Positions 1 through 11,077 of a DNA stretch of 64,000 nucleotides are shown here, piece by piece (positions within the stretch are counted from its first letter, which is position 1; every line of letters begins with the position of its first letter). Under the pieces are notes generated by a model that saw only the letters and a list, made by a program, of their open reading frames with translations, was not told the DNA's origin and made no database searches. Origin of the DNA: Heterohyrax brucei (Eukaryota; Chordata; Mammalia; Hyracoidea; Procaviidae); assembly GCA_028571685.1 (NCBI GenBank), contig CM053140.1, positions 219,933,323 through 219,997,322 of the forward strand, given 5' to 3'. The translations under genes and the position numbers were made by a program.

Positions 1-885
1 AGAAACAGAACTGGGGAAGCAGGGCTGGATATTAACAATCTTGACCTGGAAGAAACACACACCATTTACCCTCATATTTCATGAGTCAGAAGTGGTTGTT
101 CTGGTGTATGAGGGCAGGTTTGTAGCCCTGGCTGGGCAGCCACTATTCTGCGGTAACTCTTCATCATGGAAGGAGACCTTAAATCTCTGATGGTTATCTA
201 GCTGTCACTATTACACTTTGCACTTAGTGTAGGAAACCAGAAGTCCTTCATAAATGTCTGACAAATTTATAAAGGGGAAAGTAAAGGGAAAAATAAATAA
301 ATCAAACCCATTGCTATCGAGTCAGTTACAATGTATACAGACAGACAGCACGTGTGCAGAGTAGAACCATTCTTCATGGGGTTTTCAAGGCTGTGAGTTT
401 TGGGAAGCAGAGCACCAGGCGTTTCAGTTAGTAGGCAAGCACTTAACAATTTGGGCCACCCAGGAACTCCTAAGTGAATGAATAGTGGATTTTTTCATTT
501 TATAATTCTTTCATTTTTCCCATGACTACAACTTCATTTCTTATTTTAAAGCATTTTAAAGAGTAATATTGAGCAGACATTCATTTAGCTATTTAATCAT
601 TTTTCTGTATTTGCTGGCAGATCCTTCCAAGTTGTTCTAAGCCATGTCTCCGGATAGCTTAGGTAGAACTTTTCTCAGGAAGTAATGGAGGAGTCTCATA
701 AGTGAAGTTCAAGTCCATTCCAAGTTGGATCCTTGGCTTCACTCATAACCAAGTATAGTTGGTGGAACATTCTCTTGGAGTAATTCTAGTCGAGCGAATT
801 TTGGGACTTGGCTGATGAAACTAGGGCAATGGCTGTAGACAGTACACATGAGGTGTCTCCAGAATTGTTTGTAGATAAGATCAAT
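1..885. other. Single-copy sequence, no gene recognised
   Basis: AT-rich sequence without a recognisable exon, repeat family or RNA gene. Short open frames here lack any domain or codon pattern. Most likely intergenic or intronic. An old, highly diverged repeat could be missed by eye. Confidence 0.5.
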
Positions 886-1032
886 TGACTTGCCATCAAG
901 TCAGTTCTGACTCATAGGGACCCTACAGGACAGAGTATAACTACTCCATAGAGTTCCCAAGTCTGTAGTCTTTACAGAAGCAGGTTGCCACATCTTTTTT
1001 CCGTGGAGCACTTAAGCACTGTGTCACCACAG
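886..1032 (-). repeat. AfroSINE, antisense
   Basis: Reads as the reverse complement of an AfroSINE: the tail motif (CAAGTCAGTTCTGACTCATA) comes first, then the 'CATAGAGTTCCCAAG' block, the 'TCTTTACAGAAGCAGGTTGCCACATC' type insert, and a decayed head near 1030. The insert marks it as the longer AfroSINE subtype also seen at 11078-11280. It is a tRNA-derived, non-coding retroposon. Confidence 0.8.
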
Positions 1033-1983
1033 TGTCACTTATTTAATTACAGTCCATTAAATTTTCTTATGACTTGCTCACATTGTATGTCTGACTTATG
1101 GTTCCTTTAAAATCAAAATTGGAAATTTAAGTTTTTTTTCAGTAGTTTTCAGTACTACCAAAGAGAATGCAAAAAGTCCATCTGGTGGTCTCAAGAATTC
1201 TGGCCATAGACAGATATACTTTCCTGTGGGATGGAGAATTCATTAAAACTTCCTTTAACTTGAATGAATTCTGAATCTGTACTTGCTTCAGAATTCAGTT
1301 ACTGTTCTAATGCTTGTGAATTTGTCCTTTATCAGTTGGTTTGATTGGCCAACATTCTCCATCCCTTCCATAAAACTCAAACTGATGCCCTTTGTTTCTT
1401 CATGTAATAGGAGTCTGGAGGCAGGGAGTTAGGTGCTCACCCGACAGCTCCATGATTCAGGTTGCTAACGATCCACTTTCTCTCCAGGTTTCTAATCCAC
1501 TGTCCTGGAAGGTGACCATCACCCTTGTGGTTCAATATGACTCCCATAAAAGGAAGAAAATGAAAGACACGAGGGTAAAATTAGTCCAGAGGACTGAGGC
1601 ACCAAAATACCACAGCCTCCACCATACTGAGTCCAAGACAACTACATGGTGCCTGGCTGCCACCAATGACTGCTCTGACAGGGATCATGGTAGAGGGTCT
1701 CACACAGAGCTGGAAAAGCTAGAATAAAATTCTTAAGAGACACCAGAGAAACTCTGAGAGAATGGCCCCTGGACACACTTTTAACTCAGTACTGAAGCCA
1801 CTCCTGATATTCACCCTTCAGCCAAAGACTGGACAAGCCCATAAAACAAAATAAGACTAAATGGACACACTAAATCAGGGGCAAGGACAAGAAGACTGGA
1901 GGGGACAGAAAAGCTGGTGATGTGGAGCTCGAGTTTGAGAAAGGGAGAGTGTTGCGGGGTTGCAATCATCATGAAATGATGTA
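1033..1983. other. Mostly unassigned; possible older repeat split by L1-A
   Basis: No gene is recognised. From roughly 1500 to 1998 the sequence looks like an untranslated retroelement tail in plus orientation, and it appears to continue after the L1 at 4708 with an AATAA-containing end near 4750-4775. That reading is an inference from the 15-bp duplication flanking L1-A. An open frame of 111 codons at 1392-1727 shows no domain and spans this repeat-like stretch. Confidence 0.4.
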
Positions 1984-1998
1984 TATACTAATTTTTTA
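1984..1998. repeat. Left TSD of L1-A
   Basis: TATACTAATTTTTTA here matches TATATTAATTTTTTA at 4708-4722 with one mismatch in 15. This is the target-site duplication expected from target-primed reverse transcription, and it fixes both ends of L1-A. Confidence 0.85.
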
Positions 1999-4707
1999 TT
2001 ATTGTGATTGGGTGAGAGTATATAATCTAAGTTAAATTTGCATGCCTGTCTATCTGCAGCTTTTTCTGCTCTCCTTGCCCAGTGACAGCACACTGTTTCT
2101 GTCTGCTCTATGTATGTCACATCCTCTTAACAATCTTCTGTTTCTTCCTCTCCACTCGCTCCTCTCCCTCCTAGTAAGAGGCCAGTAGGACAGCATCCCA
2201 TAGATACATAGAACCATAAAGTGAATACACCATATGATCACTATGTGTCACCAAGTCAAACCCGTTTCTGTCCCAGAAATTGACCTCAGTAATGATTTAT
2301 GATCAGGAGCAGCAGCAGGTCTCCGGACTATGCTCCCAGGGGAACCCCTGGGTCTTTGAAGTATCAACTACGGTGCACCCCTCTTCTTCTCATGTTGCCA
2401 TTGGGACATGACACTGTGAGCCCCATCATGGCTGTCATTGGTGGTGGCGGGGCACCACTTGGTTCTTCTGTTCACATGTTGATACAGTCACCTATACACG
2501 TGGGTCCTTCTGTCTTCTGGGCTCTTTTTCCCTTGTGTCTTTGTTGTCCTTGGTGGTCATCTGATGCAGCTGAGTTGGGACCAGTTGGGACCAGATGGCA
2601 GTTTGCTAGCTTTTAGGACCCCAGACACAGCCTTAAAAGCTGCTAAGCTGTCATCTGAGGGTACAGCATATGGTCCCAACTCAGCAGGAATGGATGATCA
2701 CCAAGGACAAAAATGACATAGGAGAAAGAGAGCCCAGAAGACAGAGACCTAAATGAGTGGGTGACTACATCAACTTGTGACCAGAAGAGCCGGATGGTAC
2801 CTGAACACCACCAGTGGTAACTGTGATGGAGCTCACAACATTGAGTCTCACAGGCAACATAAGAATAAAAAGGGATACAGTCTGAGATCTCCACTAAAAA
2901 ACCACAACTGATGGTCCAGGGGCCTTGGAGTTCCCCTGGGAACATGGCTGCTGGCCCTCATGCTGTCCCTGTCTATAAATCATAATGGAGGTCACCTCTT
3001 GGACAGGAATGGATTGGACTGGGTGACACAGTGTGCACTTTACGGTTCTATGAATCCATAGGACGTCATCCTGCTGACCTCTTACTGGAGAAAGGGGAGT
3101 GGGTGGAGAGAAGGGGATAGGAGATTGTTGAAGATAAGACATGTATGGAGTAGAGAGGAAGAGTGTGCTGTCACCGCGCAGTCCAAGCCAAGTGCCGTCC
3201 AGTGGCCATGCAATTTATGTGGGAATGTACATTTCACCCAATCAAAAAATATGGAGGTCAGAAGGCTCTCTTAGCAATAGGCTAGTGATGCCATTTGGCC
3301 TCCATGTCCCCTGAGAGCTGGAACCCTGTCCCTGCTACTCTATCATTGCAATGTTGGATTAAGATTAGAAGAGTTTTCAGTTTATGCTGAAGTCCAGCTA
3401 AGTTGATCTTCTTTCTAATGTGTGTTGTAACTACTTTCACCCAACCAAATTTCTGTCAACTAGCTAATCTATAGCCATCCCTCTGCCTCCCTGTCTCTCC
3501 CCGCTTATAGCCATCAAAGTCTTTTCTTCTGTACACAAGTCTGTTTTTAAGTCCTCATAGTAGGGGTCTCATACAGTATTTGTCCTTGTGCCACTGACTG
3601 ATTTCACTCAACATAATGTCTTACAATTGAAACCAAGTTACAAGATGCTTCTTAAAATCATCATTGTTCTTTATCATTGCATAGTGTTCCATTGAGTATA
3701 TGTACCATAGTTTGTTAATCTATTCATCTGTTGTTGGGCATCTCAGTTGATTCCACCTTTTTGCTATTGTGGACTGTGCTGCAATAAACATTTGTGTGCA
3801 TGTATCTGTTCATGTGACTGCTCTTGCCTCTGTAGGATATATTCCAAGCAGTGGGATTACTGGGTCAAATGGTATATCTATTTCTAGTTTTTTAAGGAAG
3901 GGCCAGATTGCTTTCCAAAGAGGTTATACCATTTTGCAATCCCACCAGCAGTGTAGGAGAGTTCAACTTCTCCACAGCCTCTCCAGCATTACTTGTTTTG
4001 TGTTTTGAGAATCATGGCCAATCTCGTTGGGGTGAGGTGGTATCTCACTGTAGTTTTGATCTAGATTTCTTTAATAGCTAATGACTGTGAGCATTTGTGC
4101 ACGTGTCTTTTGGTTGCCTGGATGTCCTCTTTAGTGAAGTCTTTGTCCATCTCCTTTCCCCTCACTTAATTGGGTTATTTGCCTTTTTCTTGCTGCTATT
4201 TTGCAGTACCTTGTCGATTATGGAGATCAAACGTCAGTCTAACATGTGCTTGCCAAATATTTTTTCCTATTCTGTACGTGGTCTTTTAATTCTTTTGATA
4301 AAGTCTTTGGATGAGCAAAAGTGTTTGATTCTTAGTAGTTCTCATTTATCTATTTTCTCTTACATTGATTGAGCTTTGTCAGATTTTGATGTCTAAGTTG
4401 TGTACTAAAACTTCCATTATTGACTCTATTTTTTCTTGCATGATCTTTATCGTTTTAGGTTTGATACATAGGTCTTTGATCTAATTTGATTTGGTTTTTG
4501 TGTAAGGTGTTAGATACGGATCTTGTTTCAATTTTTTGTAGATGGATATCCAATTTTGTTAGCACCATTTGTTAAAGAGATGACTTTTACCCCAGTTTAG
4601 AATCTTAAGGCGTTTATTGAATATTAGTTGTTCATAGGAGGATGGTGGTATCAATGTGGTCTCAATTCTATTCCATTGGCTTATATGTCTATTTTTGTAC
4701 CAGTGCA
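1999..4707 (-). mobile_element. L1-A, 5'-truncated LINE-1
   Basis: On the plus strand this is the reverse complement of an L1 3' UTR (about 1999-3554) followed by the C-terminal part of ORF2 (3555-4707). The 3' UTR is the same family as those at 22505, 37766, 46649 and 50573: a start with GTGAxTGxGTGAGAG, a 'GACAGCACACTxxTxCTGTCT' block, and an 'ACCATAAAGTG' block. The element is truncated at its 5' end at 4707, as most L1 copies are. The flanking 15-bp TSD shows a normal insertion. It is non-functional. Confidence 0.92.
3555..4707 (-). pseudogene. L1-A ORF2 C-terminal remnant
   Basis: The minus strand carries the L1 ORF2p C-terminal region, which lies downstream of the reverse transcriptase and includes the cysteine-rich zone. 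It ends with the MRPLL-stop terminus shared with L1-F. Frameshifts and stops break the frame, so no long open frame survives. Only about the last 380 of the usual ~1270 residues are represented, because the copy is 5'-truncated. Confidence 0.85.
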
Positions 4708-4722
4708 TATATTAATTTTTTA
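4708..4722. repeat. Right TSD of L1-A
   Basis: TATATTAATTTTTTA, the partner of 1984-1998. The sequence after it (AATGAGGAACTAGTTTGC...) would have been contiguous with 1983 before the insertion. Confidence 0.85.
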
Positions 4723-4775
4723 ATGAGGAACTAGTTTGCTCTGTAATCCTTGATCTAAAGTACAATAATATACGT

Positions 4776-4799
4776 AACACACACGCACACACACACACA
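4776..4799. repeat. (CA)n microsatellite
   Basis: About twelve CA units with one CG interruption. Likely grew at the tail of the older repeat that L1-A interrupted. Confidence 0.9.
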
Positions 4800-5085
4800 T
4801 GCTCCTGGAACTCCAATCATCCAACAACAGGATGGGGGAAGAGTTTACCTTTCAAGGAGACTTCTTTTTAAACATTTAAAATAAAATGTTGACTGTACCT
4901 TTGTATAAATTTTTAATGATCTTCCACTTTAACCAGTTCACTTAATCTACCAACAACTAATCACAGTAATGTCTAATAACAGGGCTTCTAATTCAGTTAG
5001 TCATAGTCTTTGATAGAGATGGTGATCTGCAGATTTGATTAACATTTGTGTTTTGGGAAATGAAGTCCCAGTTTAAGTATACCCA
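4800..5085. other. Single-copy sequence, nothing recognised
   Basis: AT-rich stretch between the CA repeat and an AfroSINE. No coding or RNA signal was seen. Confidence 0.5.
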
Positions 5086-5232
5086 TAGGCACCTCAGAAG
5101 AAAGGTCTGAAAATATACTTGTGAAAAATCAACTACTGAAATCCTATGGAGTGCAGATCTACTCTGGCACACATGGAGGTCACCATGAGTTGGAATGGAC
5201 TCTATGGCAGCTGTTTACTGGTTTGGTTTGGG
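5086..5232 (+). repeat. AfroSINE, long subtype, head lost
   Basis: Contains CACCTCAGAAGAAAGGTCTG, the 'AATCCTATGGAGTGCAG' block and the CATGAGTTGGAATGGACTC tail. The tRNA-like head is missing or too diverged to see. Confidence 0.8.
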
Positions 5233-5317
5233 GAAAGGTCATTGACACTGGTATTGACAGGTTGGCATTTTGTTTAATCAACAGTTTTGTGTACATTAGG
5301 CAGTCTAATTATTTCAG

Positions 5318-5715
5318 TTATGGTACGGTCTAAATTGCTATAACAAAGAGACCCCAAAACACAATGCCTTCAACTAGATGGAAAGCTTTTTCTCTCATGT
5401 AGTAGTCCAGTGGTAACTGAGTGGCTCAGAGCAGGTCTGTCATCCCAAGAATGTTATTAGTCTGTGGGACCAAGGTAGTTAGTTGCTCCGGGACCTGCCC
5501 TCCCAACCGGTAGAAAGAAATAAAAAAGGACAGGGAGCATATGCTCACTCTTTTTAAGGGTATTCAAAAGTAGCAAATATCATTTCTATTCATATTCCAT
5601 TGATTATAACTGAAACTATGGTCATGAAAAGCTGCTAAACAGCCATCCTCTTGGGGAACAAGAGAAGAATGATGCTTTGGGATAACCAGCAGTCTCCTAC
5701 AATTATTTGTTGCTA
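5318..5715 (-). repeat. Ancient mammalian interspersed repeat, possibly LTR
   Basis: The block beginning AAATTGCTATAACAAAGAG, followed by 'ACCCCAAAACACAATGCCTTCAAC', resembles widespread old mammalian LTR or DNA-transposon repeats that start in this way. The family cannot be named by eye. It has no coding content. Confidence 0.45.
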
Positions 5716-5739
5716 GTGCATCTAATAAACCCTAAGTCA

Positions 5740-5932
5740 CTTGTTGTAATGGTTCAGTGTTATGTCTGCTAACCCAAAGGTTGAAAGTTCAAATGGCATA
5801 ATGGTTAAATGCTACATCTGCTAACTGAAAGGTCAGCAGTTCAAATCTACCAGGCATTCCTTGGAAACTCCACGGAGCAGTTCCTTTCTGTCCTATAGGG
5901 TCACTATGAGTTGGAACAAATTCAACAGCCAA
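5740..5932 (+). repeat. AfroSINE, with partial head duplicated
   Basis: A partial head (TGGTTCAGTGTTATGTCTGC..AAAGGTTGAAAGTTCAAA, about 5745-5790) runs directly into a second complete copy (TGGCATAATGGTTAAATGC through GAGTTGGAACAAATTCAACA). Either one SINE inserted into another or the head was duplicated. Confidence 0.85.
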
Positions 5933-5935
5933 GTC

Positions 5936-6090
5936 AAGTGCTGTCAAGTTGGAGCTGATTCATGGTGACCCCAGAGGCCAGAGCAGAGCTACCCTCTAGA
6001 GTGTTCAAGGAGCACTGGTGGATTTGAACTGCTGACCTTTTGGTTAGCAGTGGTAGCACTTAACCCACTACACTTCCAGAGTTTCCCAAT
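5936..6090 (-). repeat. AfroSINE, antisense
   Basis: Runs from GTGCTGTCAAGTTGGAGCTG to the head complement (CACTACACTTCCAGAGTTTC). It lies only a few bases from the plus-strand copy, so the two could form a long hairpin of about 145 bp per arm. Confidence 0.88.
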
Positions 6091-6334
6091 TCAGCAGCAC
6101 ACACACATATGTATATTACAACAATAAAAACAAAACAGAATAATTGAAAAAATACAAAGTGTATGACTCAGTGTTTTTTTTTTTTGGATATTCACAGAGC
6201 TGAGTAGCCATTACCATGATGAATTTTAGAGTATCTTCGTATGTTTCCTCCCCAAAATTCCATACTTATTAACAGTTACCTTCTCTCCTATTTTTCCCAT
6301 TCTCTCCACCAGCCCTAATAGCTAATTGGTACCA

Positions 6335-6512
6335 GACCTGTTGCTGTGGAGTCACTTCTAACTCATAACAGTGGTTAAGTGATGTGGCTGCTAACTGAAA
6401 GTTCAGCAGTTTGAATCCTCTGGCACTCTTTGGAAATTCTGTGTAGCAGTTCTACTCTGTCCTATAGGGCCACTGTAAGTCAGAATCAACTCAATGGTAA
6501 TGGGTTTAGTTT
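6335..6512 (+). repeat. AfroSINE, plus short antisense scrap
   Basis: 6340-6362 is a scrap of an antisense AfroSINE (GTTGCTGTGGAGTCACTTCT). From about 6363 a plus-strand copy runs through GGTTAAGTGATGTGGCTGC and the tail CAGAATCAACTCAATGG. Confidence 0.8.
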
Positions 6513-6605
6513 TTTTCTTTTTTCAGTTTTAATGGATAACATACTTGAGCATCCTTAAGCATGCTTTTTGGCCATTTGTATATCTTCTTTGAGAAATGAC
6601 CATTG

Positions 6606-6972
6606 AAGTTGTCATTATATTACACTTGTTATTCTGAATGTCATCAAATTGTCTTCCTTTCAATATTTCCTTTATCTTCAGGTAGAAAGCCACTCTGGGC
6701 CAGATCAGGTGAGCAGCAAGGCTGTTCCAGTACAGTTATTTGTTTACTGGCTAAAAATTCCCTCACAGACAGCTGTACAATTGAGTTCGCAAACTTGCCA
6801 CCATGCCACTGTGTGCAACTGCCATTCTAGAAAGAGTTCCAAAATTGCTTTGAAGGGTGGACTAGGCACTGGCATCAGTGCATAGCTTCCCAAGGAGAGT
6901 ACTGCTAAGGTGACCATAGTGATCATGTGCAGCACTTAGAACAATTATGTTCACTGACTTAATAGTCAGACA
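6606..6972 (-). mobile_element. Palindromic mariner element M1, left arm lost
   Basis: The right part matches the inverted-arm sequence of the other copies (AGTTCCAAAATTGCTTTGAA through ACTTAATAGTCAGAC). The left part holds the antisense transposase C-terminal region (GGCCAGATCAGGTGAGCAG). The left terminal arm is missing, so this copy is truncated. It interrupts the L1M fragment. Confidence 0.8.
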
Positions 6973-7524
6973 TCAGATTCAAGTCTTTTGGTTGTTTTTT
7001 GGTGCATTATTGTCTTTTCACTGTTAAACTTGAAGAGCTCTTTATAAATTCTGGCTATTATCAGGTGTATAATTTGCAAATGTTTCTTCCCCATTCTGTG
7101 AGATGTCTTTTCACTTTCTTGTTGGTGGCTGATACAAGTATATTGCCTCCCAATAGCTTTCAAATAAAGGTATGACAAAAATTTGCTATAAGGATAAATC
7201 TGCTTACAATGAGCCAAAAATATAAGTCACCAAGGTGAAGTCCATGAGTGCTTTGGAGAACAGGCATGAAGGGTTCCTCATATAGTCTGTGGAATCCTTT
7301 TGGCTAGAAACAAAAATTTGGATTTTCCACTGTATCAGAGTAGCAGTCAGTTCCATCGACAAGCTGATTTGGTTGGTTTTCATTTTCATTGGGTTGACAG
7401 ATTGTTATTTTATAATGGAAAATTGTCTAAGGACCTCCCTGCTCTTCATTCAACTTATTGCCTCCATAGTGTATTCTAGTTGGTTAGAATAATAGAATTA
7501 CAGATGGCTTGTAACCAAGAGATC

Positions 7525-7660
7525 ACTTACTACAAATGAGAAAGTTGAGAGATTCACCCAAGGTTTCATACTGTCTGGTAGAGCTGAGGACCCAAAACTT
7601 TACCTCCTAAATACCAGTCCAAACTTCTCTCAGCTCTGCTGCTCTAATATTATCTTCCCA
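7525..7660 (-). repeat. MIR SINE, antisense
   Basis: ATGAGAAAGTTGAGAGATTC, CCCAAGGTTTCATACTGTC and the 'GAGGACCCAAAACTTTACCTCC' region follow the reverse complement of MIR (gaggaaactgag / caaggtcacacagc / aacccagg). This is an ancient tRNA-derived SINE. Confidence 0.75.
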
Positions 7661-8827
7661 GTCTCTTGACTGCTCTGACTCCCCTTCTTGAAAAGTAGGA
7701 CTGGAATGTGAAAATTTCTAAACAGCATGTTGGATTTTAGCTGAAGCAAACTTGGGTAGTTATTAGGGTTCAGGGTCAGGGTAGCTAGGAATGCAAATGT
7801 GGTTCATCTTTTTCTCTTATTTAGCAGACAGAACATTCCCCAGTAGCAAAGGGCTTCTGTGCACAGAATCTGTCAGTGAGGCTTTCTGGCCGAGGGTCAC
7901 TCAAGCACAGGAACAGATGACAGGACGGCAGGCAGCCTGTCCCCTTCTAGGGAATACAGCAAAGATTCCTTTAACACAATGTGACAACTAATCTCTCTAT
8001 AGCATCTGACTGGGAAATTTTAATTACTACTGTGATGTGCACACTTGATTTCCACATACACAAAACAGCCGGAGCTTTTATGTGTTGCTCTATTATTTTG
8101 CAGAGCAGCTCTCCGTGGTTTGAATCTGGGTCCCCCTCCTTTCCTCCTTGCTTCTTTGTCTCTTTACTCTGCCCTTATTTTTCACTCCTTTCATTTCTTC
8201 TTACCTAGTGAGGAAGGACTTACTGATTTTGTGCTTTGAACATAAGGCTGGGTCCTTCAGCTCTCCTTCTCCTCTCAGATATGACAATAACCCCAGTGGT
8301 CACCGGGAATGGAGGTGTTTTTCACAGCCTTGCTGGCATTCAGATGAAGCCCTCTTTGTGGGAAGGAGGGAGAGAGAAAGAGAGAGGGAGAAAGACAAAA
8401 ATTATGTGAAATAGCATTGAGTAAGAATAGCAAGAAATCATAAGAAGGAATGATTTTGGGGTGAGCACGCAGATTGTTCTTCCAGCTAAAGAACTAAACT
8501 GTGGAACAGTTCTGAGGCTGTACCTTCATAACATCAAATATTTGTGTCACTTGCCATGTAAATGTATACAGACATCTTAACTCCATGGTGAGAGTGTTGA
8601 TTTGAAAGCATCTGAATTTCTGACTTTGATCAATTGTTTATATTTACATACCAGATAATCCTAATGATCAATCTGGAAGAATATCTGAAACATCTATTTG
8701 TCCATCTCCCAGCTGCCCTGCAAAACAATGTCACAAAAGTTTTTGAAATAGAAATATTGATGAGACAGTTTGAGCAACAAGCTGTTTCACCATGATGCAT
8801 TTCCCAGCAGCTTAAAAATATACAAGG
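7661..8827. other. Single-copy sequence with GA-rich tract
   Basis: No gene recognised. A purine-rich stretch at 8363-8397 is a simple repeat (GAGAGAAAGAGAGAGGGAG). Open frames of 60-90 codons overlap each other in several frames and show no domain. Confidence 0.5.
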
Positions 8828-8829
8828 AC

Positions 8830-9373
8830 TGCCAGTTAAGTTTGCAAACTCATCCTAGAAAAACCGTTACATACCTCATTGCTGAATATCACTATGGTAG
8901 CCTTTGAAGTACTCCCTTTGGGAAGCTATGCACTGATGCCAGCACCTAGTCTACCCTTTAGAGTAACTTTGGAACTCCTTTTCAGGGATGGTCATCAAAG
9001 CTGTCCTCATATCACCCTTGATATCCTGAATGTCATGAAAATGTCTTCCCCTCAATATTCCCTTTATCTTTGGGTAAATAAAAAAGTCTTTGGAGCCAGA
9101 TCAGATGAGTATGGAAGGTGTTCCAATACAGCTATTTATTTGTTTACTGGCTAAAAACTCCCTCACAGACAACTATACAATTACGTTCACAAACTTGCCA
9201 TGTACACAATAGCCATTTCAGAAAGAGTTCCAAAATTGCTTTGCGGGGTAGACTAGGCATTGGCATTGGTGCATAGCTTCCCAAAAGGAGTACTTTGAAA
9301 GAACCATAGTGATATTCAGCGATGAGGTAGCACTTAGAACAATTAAATTCATGGACTTAGTTATTAGACCTTG
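8830..9373 (-). mobile_element. Palindromic mariner element M2
   Basis: Both arms are present: the left arm from about 8830 (AGTTAAGTTTGCAAACTCATCC) and the right arm at about 9205-9373, which is its reverse complement (ending TTAGTTATTAGACCTTG). The middle carries the antisense mariner transposase C-terminus (complement of the SPDLAP-NDFF region, here GGAGCCAGATCAGATGAG). It is non-autonomous, with no N-terminal transposase. Confidence 0.88.
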
Positions 9374-9391
9374 TGTGTGTGTGTGTGTGTA
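9372..9391. repeat. (TG)n microsatellite
   Basis: Ten TG units directly at the end of M2, probably grown from the mariner end and its TA target. Confidence 0.9.
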
Positions 9392-9565
9392 CTTATTTCA
9401 GTTAAAAAGAAAGGATCTGAATTCATCACCATAATACCATGGTGTCCCACAACCATGGTCAGAAGGAACTCTTAGATTTCTACACTTTCCCTCCTCAGTT
9501 TAGGTACTTACCAAGCACAAAACCAGAGCCACTTTGCAGAGATGAATTGGCCTTCACCTGCTACT

Positions 9566-9765
9566 AAGGTCCCTGGGTTGTGCAAAGGCTTTGTGCTCAG
9601 CTGCTAAGCTAAAAGTTGGCTGCTCGAACACAACCAGCAGCTCCCCAGAAGAAAGTCCTGGCAATCTGATTTGTTAAAATTAATCCTATGGGGCAGTTCT
9701 ACTCTGTAATACATGGGATCTCCCTGAGTGGGAATCAACTCAGTGGCAACTAACAATAACAAGCC
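9566..9765 (+). repeat. AfroSINE, long subtype
   Basis: Runs from GGTCCCTGGGTTGTGCAAAG through CTGCTAAGCTAAAAGTTGG to GTGGGAATCAACTCAGTGGC. It includes the extra 'CCAGAAGAAAGTCCTGGCAATCTG' block of the long subtype. Confidence 0.88.
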
Positions 9766-9821
9766 GCTACTAAAGCTTTTGGTGGAAAGACTTCATCACT
9801 CCCAGTTTATACCTCAAATGA

Positions 9822-10015
9822 GCTCTGGTGGCATAAATGTTACATGCCAGGCTGCTAGCCGGAAGGTTGGAGCTGCAGACCTACCAGCAGCTCCATAGGA
9901 CAAGGACCTGGCAATGTGCTCCTGTAGAAAGAATAAAGTATGGGAAACTTTAGGAGACCCTTATACTCTGTCATCTAGAGTTGCTATAAGTTGAAATATA
10001 TTTGACGGCATACAA
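9822..10015 (+). repeat. AfroSINE, long subtype
   Basis: GAGCTCTGGTGGCATAAATG starts the copy. GCTGCTAGCCGGAAGGTTGG is the box-B-like region, and the tail is TAAGTTGAAATATATTTGAC. Two AfroSINEs sit within 260 bp in the same orientation. Confidence 0.85.
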
Positions 10016-10362
10016 CAACATCAGCAGTCCCTACCCTGGAAATAGCCGATTTAGTTAACATTCTTCACCACCTGTAAGTGCTTCCTCCTGTGCTCTCTAG
10101 CAATTTCCCTCCCCTGTATCTGCTAAACATCTTTACATCTTACCCCTCTGTTCTCTGCTGTGTTGCCCTCATCCTTCTTCAGCCAATCTTGTCCTGGTCT
10201 GGATGTTCTGGACAGACTCCTCAGCTCTGCTCATGGCTCAGACTATGACACACTGACCTAATCTAATCCTTATTCTGACCTCTTGGGCTGTCCAGGGTCT
10301 AGGCTTTACGTACTTCTCAGGTTAATTTCTTCCAAAATCCCCTCTCCCTTCCAAGAATTTTG
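10016..10362. other. Single-copy sequence, nothing recognised
   Basis: Moderately pyrimidine-rich stretch (CTCTGTTCTCTGCTGTGTTG...). No splice-site-bounded exon or repeat was recognised. Confidence 0.45.
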
Positions 10363-10365
10363 GAG

Positions 10366-10562
10366 GCTCTGGATAGCGCAAGCAGTTAATGCACTTCAGC
10401 TGCTAACAGAAAATTTGGAAGTATATATTCACCCCGAGGTGCTCAGAAGAAAGGCCTAGATTTTTACTTCAAAAAAAGTAGCCATTGAAAACCCTGGGGA
10501 GCACAGTTCTACCCTCACATGTGGGGTTGCCACTGAGCTGAGGCTGACTTGATGACAAGTGT
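10366..10562 (+). repeat. AfroSINE, long subtype, diverged
   Basis: GAGGCTCTGGATAGCGCAAG...CTGCTAACAGAAAATTTGG...GAAAACCCTGGGGAGCACAG...CTGAGGCTGACTTGATGAC. All AfroSINE blocks appear in order. Confidence 0.82.
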
Positions 10563-10639
10563 TTTTCTTTTTTTACTAATTTTTGAAAAACTGGATTGTT
10601 AACCAAACCCATTCTATACTTTCTCATTTCTAAACCTTC

Positions 10640-10815
10640 ATTAATGCCATTCCATTACCCTGGAAGGCTCTTCCTCAAAGTCACCCCTAACTTGTTAAAT
10701 TCTACATATTTTTAAAGATCCAGGCTAAAGGCCGTTTTTTCTAAGGCCATTCTCTGAACTTTCCCAAAGTTCTCTTCTCTTCCTCTGAGCACACACAGCA
10801 CTGTCTTAGCAGCCC
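10640..10815 (+). repeat. L2 3' fragment
   Basis: TACCCTGGAAGGCTCTTCCT, CAAAGTCACCCCTAAC... and 'CTAAGGCCATTCTCTGAAC' resemble the conserved near-3' region of LINE-2 (ggaagccttccctgac type). Old and diverged. Confidence 0.45.
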
Positions 10816-11077
10816 AGTTCACCCTGTTTGTGGAGCAGGAAGGGGAGCATTGTGGGAGCCCTAATTCTGTTACCAAAAAGGGCTATGACCTTAGCTGCAT
10901 CCCTCAGTCTTCTGGAATTTCAGTTTTCTCCTGGGTTAACACGGTGGTCCGAGGAAAGCCCCCAAAATTTAGCTTCAGAGACTGTATCTTAACCCTCCTA
11001 CAAACCTGCTGATTTATCTGGAGCAAGACTGATACCTGATACACCTACACATTCTTTCTTCTAAGAAGAAAGTGCAA

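Larger units (their letters stand above)
6185..7125 (-). mobile_element. Old L1M-type L1 3' fragment, split
   Basis: 6185-6330 (CACAGAGCTGAGTAGCCATT...) and 6540-6605 plus 6973-7125 (TATATCTTCTTTGAGAAATG... then TTCAAGTCTTTTGG..., ATTTGCAAATGTTTCTTCCC) are reverse-complement pieces of an ancient mammalian L1. They are separated by an AfroSINE (6335-6512) and by mariner element M1 (6606-6972). Divergence is far higher than in the main L1 family of this window. Confidence 0.75.

Noticed and set aside
1392-1727. 111-codon open frame on the plus strand
   Set aside because: No domain, spans repeat-like sequence, and codon usage does not look coding. Chance occurrence is likely.
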